DNA from: Adiantum capillus-veneris
Lineage: Eukaryota; Streptophyta; Polypodiopsida; Polypodiales; Pteridaceae
Assembly: GCA_014529385.2 (NCBI GenBank)
Contig: CM043967.1
Span: forward strand, 133,416,682-133,480,681
Reading direction: 5' to 3'
Length of the DNA stretch: 64,000 bases
The notes beneath the pieces were generated by a model. The model was given only the letters and a program-made list of their open reading frames with translations, had not been told where the DNA came from and made no database searches. Every line of letters begins with the position of its first letter. The stretch's first letter is position 1. This document shows positions 54,723 through 64,000 of the stretch, one piece after another. Made by a program: the position numbers and the translations under genes.

Positions 54723-55060
54723 GCGCAGTTTGACAAGAATCGTGAGAAGGAGACTCTCTCAGTCTCTTCTTCTCCACAACATGACATAGATGAATTACAT
54801 GATTTGCATGATAATGATAAGCATGATGATTTGCAGGAAGATGATGTGATTGTTCACAAGGATGTTGGTTCAGTTGATGCTTTTTCCAGCGAAGCTAACC
54901 TCGTTGCAGATTCGATCAATCACGAAGAACCGATCTTGGCTTTCGAGTCGAGTTCCACAGCACCCCCACAGGAAGATTCGATCAATCACGAAGAACCGAT
55001 CTTGGCTCTTGAGTCGAGGTCCAACAAATCCTCACAAGAAGTATTATGTGTTCGCATGAT
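54723..55060 (+). other. N1 interior of unknown origin
   Basis: Open in one frame past the gag stop. Acidic (HDLHDNDKHDDLQEDDVIVH), then an internal repeat: SINHEEPILA occurs twice, coded by direct copies of GATTCGATCAATCACGAAGA at 54918 and 54976. Not seen in M1 or M2. The right edge against the LINE is approximate. Confidence 0.55.
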
Positions 55061-55080
55061 TAGTCATCACGCATTGTTCG

Positions 55081-55702
55081 GGGGGATCAGTGGGCATCCT
55101 GGCAGGGACATCCTTCTCGGACCATGCACCAGTGATCCTCACAATGGCAGACAGGTAGAGGAGTGGGAGCACGATGCTTCGCATCCCAGAGCGGGTCTTG
55201 TTGGACTCAGCACTCAGAGAGAGGGTAGAGGCTCTCTGGACAGAGGGCATGGACAGCCAGGCTCTACCTGCAGACAGAGTGGCCTTAGGCCTAGCTCAAC
55301 TTAGCCACTTTTTTCTCCAGGAGTCTCTGGCTCGACGGGCTGCAGTGAGAGGAGGAGCAGCGTCTCAGACGAGGCATTGCTTCACTACAGAGGATGCAGG
55401 AGCAGCATCCAGACAGTCCATGGTTGGAGGAGCAGTTACAACAGGCTCGACAGGAGCTTGCTTGCACAGAGGAGAGGCGCCATGAGTTTGCCTTTCACCG
55501 ACAGGCATCTCAGTGGACTCAGGTGGGTGACAGAGTGACAGGTGTTTTTTTTGAGACAGTGGGACCTCGGCACTCGCATGCCAAGGTCAATCAGCTGAGG
55601 AGACCCGATGGGTCAGTTGCTTGTGAGCCTGAGGATATGCGTGCAGTTGCTACTGACTTTTACCGTGAGCTATTGTTGGCTGAGCCCCAGTCAGAGAGAT
55701 AG
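55081..55702 (+). pseudogene. LINE ORF2: endonuclease tail and pre-RT region
   Basis: Carries ILAGTSFSDHAPVILTMADR (S-D-H of APE-type endonucleases), a stop, then frames 55174-55485 and 55394-55702 with helical Gln/Arg-rich sequence and the DGSVACEPEDMRAVATDFYR block that usually precedes RT. Confidence 0.82.
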
Positions 55703-55707
55703 GATGC

Positions 55708-56526
55708 ATGCAGGTTTGGGCGCAGATGCCTTGTCTTGTGACTGAGGAGATGCGCCAGAGGCTAGAGATACCTCTTCAGCTTGAGGAGCTTCACACGGCT
55801 CTTAGGGCCCTCCCTCGTGGTAGCTGTCCAGGTGAGGATGGGCTGACTCCCAGCTTCTTCTTGGAGTACTGGGACCTGCTTGGCCCAGATCTTTGTAGTG
55901 CCTTTCAGTACATTCTGCACACAGGAGTGATGCCGGATAGCATGAGTGAGGGCCTGATTTACCTCATTCCAAAGGAGGGTGGCTCCTTGGATGAGATTCG
56001 ACAGTGGCGCCCCATCACCATCCTCAACTCAGCCTACAAAATTCTTGCCAAGGCTCTGAGTTTGAGGATTCGGCCACTTTTGGAGAGCCTTATACATGGG
56101 ACTCAGACAGGTTTTGTCAAGGAACGCAGTATCCTTGACAACATCTTCACTTTCTGGGAGGCTTCTGCCCTGGCATGTCTCCGTGGAGAGGACCTTGTGA
56201 TTCTTCTTCTCGATTTTGAGAAGGCATACGACAGAGTTGATTGGGACTTTCTAGAGGGCACGCTTCGCAGGATGGGCTTTTCAGATGCTTGGATTAGAGG
56301 GGTGTCAGCTTTGTACAGACAAGCTCACAGTCAGGTGCTTTTGGCAGGAGGTAGAGGTGAGCGCTTCATGCTCACACGATCGGTCAGACAAGGTTGTCCT
56401 CTTGCCCCCTTTCTCTTTCTGTTCTATGTGGAGGCGATGAGCAGATTTTTGGTGTCACAGCAGGTTGGTTTGAGGGAGATGAGCTTCTGGACGTTGAGTT
56501 TACCGACGACTCGGCCTTGTACTTAG
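55708..56526 (+). pseudogene. LINE reverse transcriptase, fingers and palm
   Basis: 272 codons: ALRALPRGSCPGEDGLTPSF, LIYLIPKEGG, EIRQWRPITILNSAYKILAK, THGTQTGF-type block (LIHGTQTGFVKERSILDNIF), first catalytic Asp in LLLDFEKAYDRVDWDFLEGT and SVRQGCPLAPFLFLFYVEAM. Coding sense shifts frame near 56470, after which this frame is noise. Confidence 0.93.
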
Positions 56527-56807
56527 AGGGCCAGGAGGCCAATTTACACAGATGTGGGCAGGCTTTGGAGACCTTCTGCTGTGCATCGGGCGCACTGATC
56601 AACTGGAGAAAGATAGTGGCTTTCTCGGTTGGCAGTGCTCTTGTGCCAGATTGGATGCCAGGAGAGGGTTTCAGGTGGATTCCTCCAGGGACTGCAGTTC
56701 GATACTTGGGTTGTCAGGTTGGTTTGGATTTGTCCCCCGAGCAGCAGATTGCTCCTCTTCTCCTGTCCATCAGGAGAAAGCACGACTTTCGCTGGCTGGT
56801 AGAGTAG
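56465..56807 (+). pseudogene. LINE reverse transcriptase, catalytic box and thumb
   Basis: Continues in the next frame: LLDVEFTDDSALYLEGQEAN (the Y/F-x-D-D box reads F-T-D-D), ASGALINWRKIVAFSVG, VRYLGCQVG, then TAG at 56805-56807. Confidence 0.9.
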
Positions 56808-57400
56808 TAGTTGCCAACCAGGTGTTGTTGGCGACTATGTGGTACGTCACTTCCTGCTGGATCTTCTTGAGTTCTTGTATCAGCCAGGTAGAGAGGCTGA
56901 TCAGGAACTTCCTTTGGTCAGGTCGCGACACTCAGATTGCCCGAGCCAAGGTGGCTTGGTCGGTCATCACACTTCCTTGTTCTCAGGGAGGGCTTGGGAT
57001 CATTGATCCAGCACAGCAGAGCAGAGCCCTTCTTGGGAAATTCGTCGTCAGAGGACTTCTTCCAGGCGAGGAGCCCTGGAAGGAGTTCTTGCTGCAGAGG
57101 CTTCGTGCCAGGGTGCCTCAGTCAGGAGGCCCTTGGCAACCTTCGACCAGATGGATCTTTACAGAGTTGCGCCGAGTTGGTTTGAGCAGGAGACTGGAGG
57201 ACCGATTCGCTGTGAGTTTGCTTCGTTCTTGGGAGCTCTTACGGCGTGGCCTAGAGCAGAGACAACTGACGTGCACGGAGGAGCGCCTACGGCAGCCCCT
57301 CGTCTGGAACCCCATGGTTAGCACTCAGAGAGGCCACTTGGTTGGGGTAGGCCTCATGTTTCTTGGGGTCCCATGGCAGCAAGTCCAGCGCGCTCTCTAG
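56790..57400 (+). pseudogene. LINE ORF2, post-RT region
   Basis: Carries LAGRVVVANQVLLATMWYVT, LIRNFLWSG, VAWSVITLPCSQGGLGIIDP, the conserved region after plant LINE RTs. Ends by shift near 57380. Confidence 0.87.
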
Positions 57401-58692
57401 GTGACTGGCTAGAGTTCACAGGTTTTTCAGAGGAGGTGCAGGCTGTCCAGCTACAGGGCATAAGAGGGGTTCAGAGCATGTGTCAGGACATCTCAGAGTC
57501 AGTTCCAGTTGAGTGGCTCACGCCTCTCGATCCAGTAGCACCCCGATGGATGGGAGCCTTCACACGACTGGAGGTTCTCATTTCAGTCAGGGCTTGTTCA
57601 GAGACTGTCTCAGCCTTGTTCTTCGAGCGTCAGGGTGGGGGACGATTACAGCGAGTTGCAGTAGAGGCCCCGCAGGTAGCAGAGTGCTGTTTCCAGAGGA
57701 TCCGAGTTGTGGGCATCTGTGGGAGGACTTGCGTCATAGATCCTGACCCAGCAGCTCTTGAGAGAGGACACTGGAGGCTTTGGGCTTGGGAGTGCTGTCC
57801 ACTGGCACGAGTACAGTGGGATCCTGGTGAGTGGCTATGGAGGGACCCCTTCTCTTCTGCAGACCGCCCAGGAGTCCCTTTCTTTCAGTACACTGTTCGG
57901 CTTGGACGTCATATACTTGCAGCACAGAGAGAGGCCCGCCCCGCTGCAGCACGTCATTGGCAGGAGGAGGGCCTCACAGTCGAGTTCTTGGCAGCTTTTT
58001 GGCAGAGGCTCTGGGACTCCAGACAGCCGAGGCGCGTCACTTTGTTCCAGTGGTTGGTTGCACACAGAGCCACAGCAGTAGGGAGCTGGCTTGTGCATAG
58101 TGGTCTCTCGGCCGCATGTACAGCCTGTGACCAGTTGGTGGAGAGTCAGCGTCACTGTCTTTGGGACTGTCCCTCGGCCCAGCAGGTGTGGCTACGAGTT
58201 CTTCGGCTGATGCCTGCCCTCTCCACGGCTCGACAGTACACTTGGGGGGCAACGGCTTGGTCCACCCTCACGGGCCCGGCACTTCAGTTTGAGCTATCTT
58301 CCACCAACAGGATGATAGTGATACAGGGGGGGCGACCTACACTCCAGCCTGCTACAGATCTTACTCCACAGGAGTGGTGCAGTGAGAGAGAGGAGTGTTG
58401 GGAGCTCATCAGCGGCCTAGCTCTCTGGTTCATCTGGCGGGCCCGCTGTTTCCGCATCTTTGAGGCTCGCCTTGTGCCACCAGCAGAGACTGTTCGTGAC
58501 TTTTGGCTAGAGCTGATCCATACTCTCAGAGGACAGCTTGAGGGACTACAGGGCAGCTCCCACCGCATGCGGGAGCGCCGCGAGGCTTTCCTTCGACTCT
58601 GGCGCCCTGAGCCTTTCTACACCATGGTCCAGGGGGTGCTCAGATGGCACTACTGTCCACCTGTGTGGCTCTTCCCTCCTCCCATCTCTTGA
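57373..58692 (+). pseudogene. LINE ORF2 C-terminus with zf-RVT domain
   Basis: 439 codons uninterrupted. Residues about 215-275 read RVTLFQWLVAHRATAVGSWL then CTACDQLVESQRHCLWDCPS with C-x2-C...H-x3-C spacing, the reverse-transcriptase zinc-binding (zf-RVT) pattern of plant LINEs. The long undamaged frame suggests a fairly recent insertion. Ends at a natural TGA (58690-58692) 134 bases before the A tail. Confidence 0.88.
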
Positions 58693-58834
58693 TTTAGCCC
58701 CATTGTATATATGCTGTTTTTTCATTGGGAGAGTCTCCCTATCATGCTTGTTGTAGCCCTCTCCTGCAGAGGTGGATGTAGCCCTATGGGCAGTTTTCAT
58801 TAACTAATAGAAGGATCTTTTTCTCAAAAAAAAA

Positions 58835-59257
58835 GTTAAGATTCAATCTCATTGTTTGCGTGTGTTTGATGAATGGTTTGACACTCCGTCTCTATGTTCA
58901 TCTACATTGCATGCACAATCTCTAAGGAAGAATAGAATTTTTCTAGTCACTTTACATGGAATGTGTATGTTCATGTTTTTGTGTTGAAAGTGGTTTCAGG
59001 AATTTTCATCCTGGGAGATTCTTGAAGAAGGTAGACGCATGACTATAGACGAAGTTGAAGCATTGAAGGAGCCACAGAAGACTTTGTGTCGCTTTCGGCG
59101 CGGCCCAAAGAGGCAAGCGTTGCAGACCTTTATGAAGTTCAAGTATCGCATGACCCACGCATCAGAGTGGGCCGGCGAAGAGTCCTTTCTAGGATTCCAA
59201 ATTCTGTTGGCGATCTCCCTCGACGCCATACAGTTCGGTACGAGTACCTCACTTTGA
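58835..59257 (+). pseudogene. N1 chromodomain-like tail
   Basis: After about 200 bases without coding signal, 59039-59257 reads VEALKEPQKTLCRFRRGPKR, QALQTFMKFKYRMTHASEWA and ends FGTSTSL. It aligns with the end of M2 integrase (VLLHRFRHGSKKQ ... LGTSTSL). Confidence 0.85.
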
Positions 59258-59268
59258 AAAGGAGGGGA
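59256..59268 (+). promoter_or_regulatory. N1 polypurine tract
   Basis: GAAAAGGAGGGGA directly before the 3' LTR. Confidence 0.9.
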
Positions 59269-60964
59269 TGTCACATGCACATCTAACCCGATGTGTACGT
59301 GGACAAGCTACTTCATGGCATGGGTTCAATTCAGTTCAGTTAGCCTAGGAAGTGATCTGACACTTTTGTGAGTCTGTTCGCAGACCGTGCACACTGCATG
59401 TCCAGACACTTAGATTAGATGCATATCCTTTGGTTGCATAGAGCATGATCGTCAGATTTCCATCAGAACCCATTAGGAACATTTTTACAGTGCATAGACC
59501 TATTTTCCCTATTTTTGACATTTTCACTTATTATTTTTAGGAAAAATTACCAAAATACCCCTCTAATTTGTGGAAATTCCCAAAATACGCTTGTATCTAT
59601 TTTGGTTGGATTATTCAAGCTTATCAGTTCTTTATTCTTTTTTTATAATCGAGATCCGTTTTTGAGTGCTTAGCATGTAATTTGTCACAAATTACCTCGC
59701 AAAAAAGAGCAATTATATCTATTATATCTAAAAATTATGAATCAATTCATCTCCAAAGCCTACATAACCAACTCAAATTCTAGTTTAGTATCTTGTATTG
59801 ATAGACAATCAGTCTTCTTATGAAAGGTACAAAGTTTTTTATTTTTGGAGAAATTTAATGTCACAACCAGGGATACTTTGAGAATTTTGGAAAATTGGAG
59901 GGGCATTTTGGAAATTTATGACAAAATATTGGGGGTATTTTGGGAAATTTTTGAAATTCGAGGGGTATTTGGGAAATTTCCACAAATTAGGGGGGTATTT
60001 TGGTAATTTTCCCTTATTTTTAAGTGACTTTTGTTGGGAACTGGGTAGGGCAAATTAGCAAGTGAAGTATATAAGAAAACCTAGCGCTAGCACTTTCTGG
60101 TAGAAGAGGCTGCAGGAACTTCTGTTCAACAGGCAACTTCTCAGCAGGAACCCTCCCAACAGACCTAGCGTTTTTGCACCAGATGCAAAGCCTAGCATAT
60201 TTGCACCAAGACCAAGATCAGCCCAGCGTTTTTGCATTCCAGCAGCGTGGCAACAGCAAGACCACAGAACAGCCCTAGCGCTAGCAGATCCCCCGCAGCA
60301 GAACATTTTTCAGCCCTAGCGTTTTTGGTTTGCAGATCAAGCTCGGCGTTTTACAGATTCACCGCGACGGAACACCAAAAAGCATCAGCGTTTTCAGTTT
60401 TCAGCATTCAGACATCGTAGAAGAAGTCCCAAACCTCGCAGATCTCACCTTCCCACAGCAAATTCTCGCCGCACGGTCAGATCCAACACAGTTTGCAGTT
60501 TCAGCTCGGAAAACGCAGATTTCAGCCTCTACGTTTTCAGCGTGTTGTCGTCGCATAGTCACCATCGACATTGTCACCGACATAGAGTCAGAATTCAGCA
60601 GATAAAGATTTGCAGATTTCAGCCAGTAGCGTTTTCAGATTTCAGCTCGTCTCGTCGTCGTACTCATCGTCGGCAAGTTCAAAGCATTGTAGTGATTTGT
60701 GCGATCAATAGAAGATTGCTCTCGCCATAGAGAGTGGGGCCTTTGGAGGAGGGTTTGACAACATTGTGGTGTCGTATTCTTCTCTCTCTATCTCTCAGTC
60801 TCAGCATCTTCATTCACAGTGTTCATCACTTTGTTTCTGTTCATTGCACTCTCTCACTAAAGGAACGGAAGGCTCTCCCTTCCGTAAGTAAAAGGAGCCC
60901 TTGAGCACAGTTCGAAGCACTCATCTTGAGCAAAGTTCAACATTCATTTCTGCTGCACCTTACA
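59269..60964 (+). repeat. N1 3' LTR (with MITE inside)
   Basis: TGTCACATGCACATC...GCACCTTACA. About 1,213 bases once the MITE and one target copy are removed, matching the 5' LTR. Confidence 0.92.
59540..60013. mobile_element. Mutator-like MITE in N1 3' LTR
   Basis: 474 bases. Terminal inverted repeats of about 50 bases with few mismatches (left start GGAAAAATTACCAAAATACC, right end its complement) and a perfect 9-base target duplication TTATTTTTA (59531-59539 and 60014-60022). The empty site is preserved in the 5' LTR (about 51750). A 9-base duplication and long inverted repeats point to the Mutator superfamily. No coding capacity. Confidence 0.9.
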
Positions 60965-60969
60965 CTGAA

Positions 60970-61258
60970 TCTGGTAAAGCCGGGACTTCACAAGAGGGGA
61001 GTTACTCCGCTCCTTTGTCACAGATTACCTAGATGGAATAAAGTCACTGACTTCCTTTGGATTTCAGGGATATTGAGGGGACTGACAGTATTCTGCTGAA
61101 TGGCTTAATGAAAGAAGTACTTCGAACTTGGAATTCTTGAAATGAATCTGTTGCATGTGCTCTCAAGTGAGTAGCTATATTGTCTTGTGGGTGACTACCA
61201 TGGGCCTATTCCTTGCAATTTCCTTTAAAGGTGAATCTAACTTATCGTGAATTCATCT

Positions 61259-61355
<97 letters not shown>

Positions 61356-61949
61356 AGTGCATGTTTGAAAGATGAAATGACTGCAGCATTTCGGTCTTGT
61401 TGTCCGGAGAGATGAGACGGACATGATAGTAACCAGATTTAGTCAATCAAGCCATCTCCAAGAGACCAGTGACAAATCTGGATACGATTGCTAAATACGT
61501 TACAATAGATAATGATTCTCATCCAAGATCTCGATGAGCATAGTGATGTGAAATGTGATTTGAATGTTCAGTGTGAACTAAGTGTGTGATTTGTGAACCG
61601 CATGCTATGTGGATGTAATGTCTTGTGGGGATAGTCATGGACATGGTTTTCTTGATTGAAATATAAAAGGATATGAATCTGATAGTAACAAGGTTTAGTA
61701 GATCAAGACATCCATGAAAAGATCAATGACAGATCTGGATGTGATTGCTAAATGGTTACAATGATCACGATTTGTATCTCAGACCCTCGACAGAAATGTG
61801 ATTGATTAGTGTCTGATGTCTTTGGAGAAGTGCTGCATTGGTGGAGTTTGGTGCATGAGTACATAGAGTGAGTGTCTACTGAAGAAAGTTTTTGTCCTTT
61901 GGCTGTTTGTAAGCGTAATCGAGGGCGATTACAATTCTTTCAAGAGGGG
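60970..61949 (+). other. Q 3' untranslated region
   Basis: Long non-coding 3' region of an X-type element beginning TCTGGTAAAGCCGGGAC and ending in purine tract CAAGAGGGGGAAA. It contains the (TA)n run and two diverged copies of TAACMRGMTTTAGTMRATCAA...GATCTGGAT(A/G)YGATTGCTAAA (about 61430 and 61685). Confidence 0.8.
61262..61352. repeat. (TA)n microsatellite
   Basis: An uninterrupted run of about 45 TA units inside Q. Confidence 0.97.
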
Positions 61950-62270
61950 GAAATGTCACAAAGTGATGACGTGGCATGACCAATTAGCAGAGAAATGGTC
62001 AAGTGGACAAGAGAAACTGAATAGACTAACTTGAAGAACTTATGAAGCACCAACCGTGGGGCCCGAAACCTTGAACAAAAGCTTAACCCTGAAAGAAATT
62101 TTCGTAAAATGCGCTGACATGCTGACGTGGCAACGCTGTATGAAATTTTTGCGATTTGCACTGCAGGTGCCACGAGGCAGGCTGTACGGAATTCCCACAA
62201 ATTACGTTGGTTGCTTTTGGGAGTCTCCAGCATGAGCTTTTGGGATCAGCTGCTTTTGGGCAAAATAAAG
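61950..62270 (+). repeat. Q 3' LTR, truncated
   Basis: TGTCACAAAGTGATGACGTGG start as in X and Z. Similarity to the Z LTR fades after GCTGCTTTTGGG near 62260. Confidence 0.8.
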
Positions 62271-62818
62271 CTCCCTACAAATAATTTGGACCCATGTGTT
62301 GGAGTTCAAGTTATCGGCGTTTGAACACGTTGGTCAAAGTTCAATGCACATGCAACTGGCAAGGAACCAATCAGATGTATCTAAAACACTATGGATGAGT
62401 GCACTAATCCATTGTTGTTGGCCGGATTATAGATTGGATGTGTTTCAAAGTTCATTGTCTGGAAAGTATGGACGTGATGTGTTCACAGTTAATGAATGGG
62501 GATTCTTGGACGTAGTGTGTTCTACAATTCAATTTTCTATAAGGCAACCGATGCTCAAGATGGCATTCTTCTAAGGTAAAAAGTTGAGGGTAGCAAAACC
62601 GAGGTGTATCCAGTAGTACAAGGCCTTCTGTTGGGGTGTCCATGGTAGCTTCTTCATCAACTTGGTCTCACTATTTATGTCCACTGAGCTACAGAGAGGG
62701 TGTTAAAGTTATGGCATCTCAAGTGAACGGCCCAATGTGATTCCAATATTTATCTTGGCTTTAGATATTTATTTTATTTATTTGTTAAATTCTGGGTAGG
62801 GCAATTTGCTAAGGTGAC
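62271..62818. other. Unassigned
   Basis: No gene or repeat recognised. AT-rich toward the right. It may be the remainder of the Q LTR, too diverged to match, or older sequence. Confidence 0.4.
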
Positions 62819-63446
62819 TATAACAGGCTTTGACACTCCAAGCGAGAAATCAATAGCAACACACAAAGAGAAACTTCAAATCACTAAACTTTCTACTAGA
62901 GAGAGAGAGAATTGACACGGCATTGGAAGCTCCGCGTCCAGAAGCACTAGCCCCAAAGATTGGCACCCCTTTCGGTATTTGTTTATTATTGATCATTGCA
63001 AAGTACAACTCCTGAGGGTTCTCTCCTCTCAGACTCTGCGTCCAGATGCTTTGCAGAGTGAGAGGCCCAAGGGCTCTTTTAAACTTACAAGGGATGCCCA
63101 AAAGCAGCGCCCCAAAAACAATCAATTCAAAAGCACTAAACCCCAAAAGCATCTGTTCCCAAAAGTTCGCACTTAAATCAGCCAGCGCAATTTGCGAAAA
63201 TTCGTATAGCCTGCCACGTGGCACCAACAATGTAAATTGCGGAAAATCCGTACAATGTTCCATGTGAGTATGTCAGCTCGTTTTACGGAAATCATCTCCA
63301 GAGTTCAAGCTTCTGGATTTTTATGGTTAGGTTTCACGACCGGTGCTTCATAAGTTCTTTCAGTTTGTAGGCCCACGGCCCATCTCCTGGGTTGAGTTTC
63401 TCTTCTTCCAGTTGGGCATGCTACATCATCACTTTATGACATTCCC
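62819..63446 (-). repeat. Element Z 3' LTR (X-type)
   Basis: Minus-strand TGTCATAAAGTGATG...GCCTGTTATA, 628 bases, with the ATACCGAAAGGGGTGCC...TTTGGGG block (62985-62947). A purine tract AAGAGGGGGGAA follows at 63447-63458. Confidence 0.85.
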
Positions 63447-63697
63447 CCCTCTTGGAAGATTTATAATTGCCCTAGATTACGCCTGCAAAAACAGCCAAAG
63501 GACAAAAGCTTTTTTCAGTAGACACTGACTCTATGTCCTCATGCACTAGACTCCACCATCCAACACTTCTACAAATACATCAGTCACTGATCAATCACAT
63601 TTCCGTCGAAGGTCTCAGATACAGATCCTAATCATTGTAACCATTTAGCAATCACATCCAGATCACATTGATCTTTTCACGGATGTCTTGAGCTACT
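63447..63697 (-). other. Element Z 3' untranslated region
   Basis: Reverse-complement relative of 61690-61949. The rest of Z lies beyond the M-type LTR that interrupts it, outside the window. Confidence 0.8.
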
Positions 63698-64000
63698 TGT
63701 TAGGTGCAGCGGAATGAATGTTGTTTTTTCTCAAGATAAGTGATCTTTATTGCTCAAGGTTCCTTTTAGTTCTTAAAGAAAGAAAGAGCTTTCTGTCTTG
63801 TGGAGAATGCTATGATCACGAACAAAGTGGGTGGATATTGTGCGTGCAAGTGAATGAGACTGAGAGAAGGAAAGAGAAGAGATACGACACCCGAGAGGTT
63901 GTAAAACCCTCTTTTGAAGGCCCCACTCTCGTCGGCGAGACTGGTCTATTCTTTGATTGCACAAAGGTGTACAATGCGTATGCAATGGACTATGCAACTT
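63698..64000 (-). repeat. M-type LTR, running off the window
   Basis: TGTTAGGTGCAGCGG start, then the family blocks GAGAGCTTTCTGTC and CACTCTCGTCGGCGAG. Minus orientation. Left flank is CTACT. Confidence 0.88.

Larger units (their letters stand above)
55061..58834 (+). mobile_element. 5'-truncated L1-type LINE
   Basis: Plus-strand non-LTR retrotransposon. It begins within the endonuclease (SFSDHAPV motif near 55100), followed by RT and a C-terminal zinc-binding domain, a short 3' untranslated region and an A9 tail (58826-58834). ORF1 and most of the endonuclease are missing, as usual for LINEs that abort reverse transcription. It is markedly richer in G+C than its surroundings. A target duplication could not be fixed because the left border is unclear. 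Confidence 0.92.
51488..60964 (+). mobile_element. N1: internally deleted M-family gypsy carrying three secondary insertions
   Basis: Plus-strand LTRs 51488-52693 and 59269-60964, TSD TTGAA/CTGAA (51483-51487 and 60965-60969, one mismatch). After the primer site come leader, a gag N-terminus and an unrelated repeat-containing segment; then only the chromodomain tail remains before the 3' LTR. All of protease, RT and most of integrase is absent. Secondary insertions: solo LTR S1, a LINE and a MITE. It is a non-autonomous relative of M1/M2. Confidence 0.9.

Noticed and set aside
55044-58800. Minus-strand frames opposite the LINE
   Set aside because: The GC-rich LINE lacks stops on both strands; only the plus-strand frames carry RT and zf-RVT motifs.
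61237-61446. Frame with an alternating Ile-Tyr run
   Set aside because: Translation of the (TA)n microsatellite.

Overview
The window is nuclear DNA of a land plant and is almost entirely transposable elements. Both LTR-retrotransposon superfamilies (Ty1/copia and Ty3/gypsy with chromodomain-like integrase tails), a plant L1-type LINE, a 9-bp-TSD MITE and two split exons of a plant-type TLC-domain gene support this. The species cannot be named from the sequence. No bacterial genes, CRISPR arrays or rRNA genes were seen. Nearly every coding region is a broken pol or gag, so most genes below are pseudogenes.

Layout, left side. 1-1130 is a degenerate minisatellite with a higher-order unit. 2373-17773 is a three-level nest resolved to the base by target-site duplications (TSDs). 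Copia-2 (minus strand, TSD AAAGA) carries in its 3' LTR a non-autonomous gypsy-like element, element A (TSD TTAAT, 143-bp LTRs). Element A in turn carries Copia-1 (minus strand, TSD CCCAA). Flanking 2142-2366 and 17774-20104 are unrecognised minus-strand coding remnants that Copia-2 split. 20105-23036 is the least repetitive part. It holds a small inverted-repeat element with a tRNA-like core and the first two exons of a TLC-domain membrane protein gene.

Layout, right side. A degraded plus-strand gypsy (P, 24869-25318 and 48454-50891) is split by gypsy M1 (minus strand, 25319-48453, TSD ATTTG). M1's leader is split by an LTR-only element Y (31240-39166, TSD CTTTT). Y is split by plus-strand gypsy X (32857-38798, TSD TACAA). 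M1's own 5' LTR is split by its close relative M2 (39688-47462, TSD CACAA). From 50892 a second X-like gypsy (Q) is split by N1 (51488-60964), a plus-strand relative of M1/M2. N1 carries a solo LTR (53231-54414), a 5'-truncated LINE (about 55061-58834) and, in its 3' LTR, a Mutator-like MITE (59540-60013). The window ends in an inverted X-like LTR (Z) and a further M-type LTR that runs off the edge.

How they work together. Intact relatives would each encode Gag (packaging), protease, reverse transcriptase/RNase H and integrase, and prime on initiator tRNA-Met (TGGTATCAGAGC-type sites). Here no copy has an uninterrupted polyprotein. M1 and M2 share the same nonsense codon just after the RT catalytic box and the same altered protease active site, which suggests that a defective master was copied in trans. 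The M-type LTRs begin with a perfect palindrome containing a G-box and have a long R/U5 built from a recurrent AGCGTTTT word; these are the most unusual non-coding signals.
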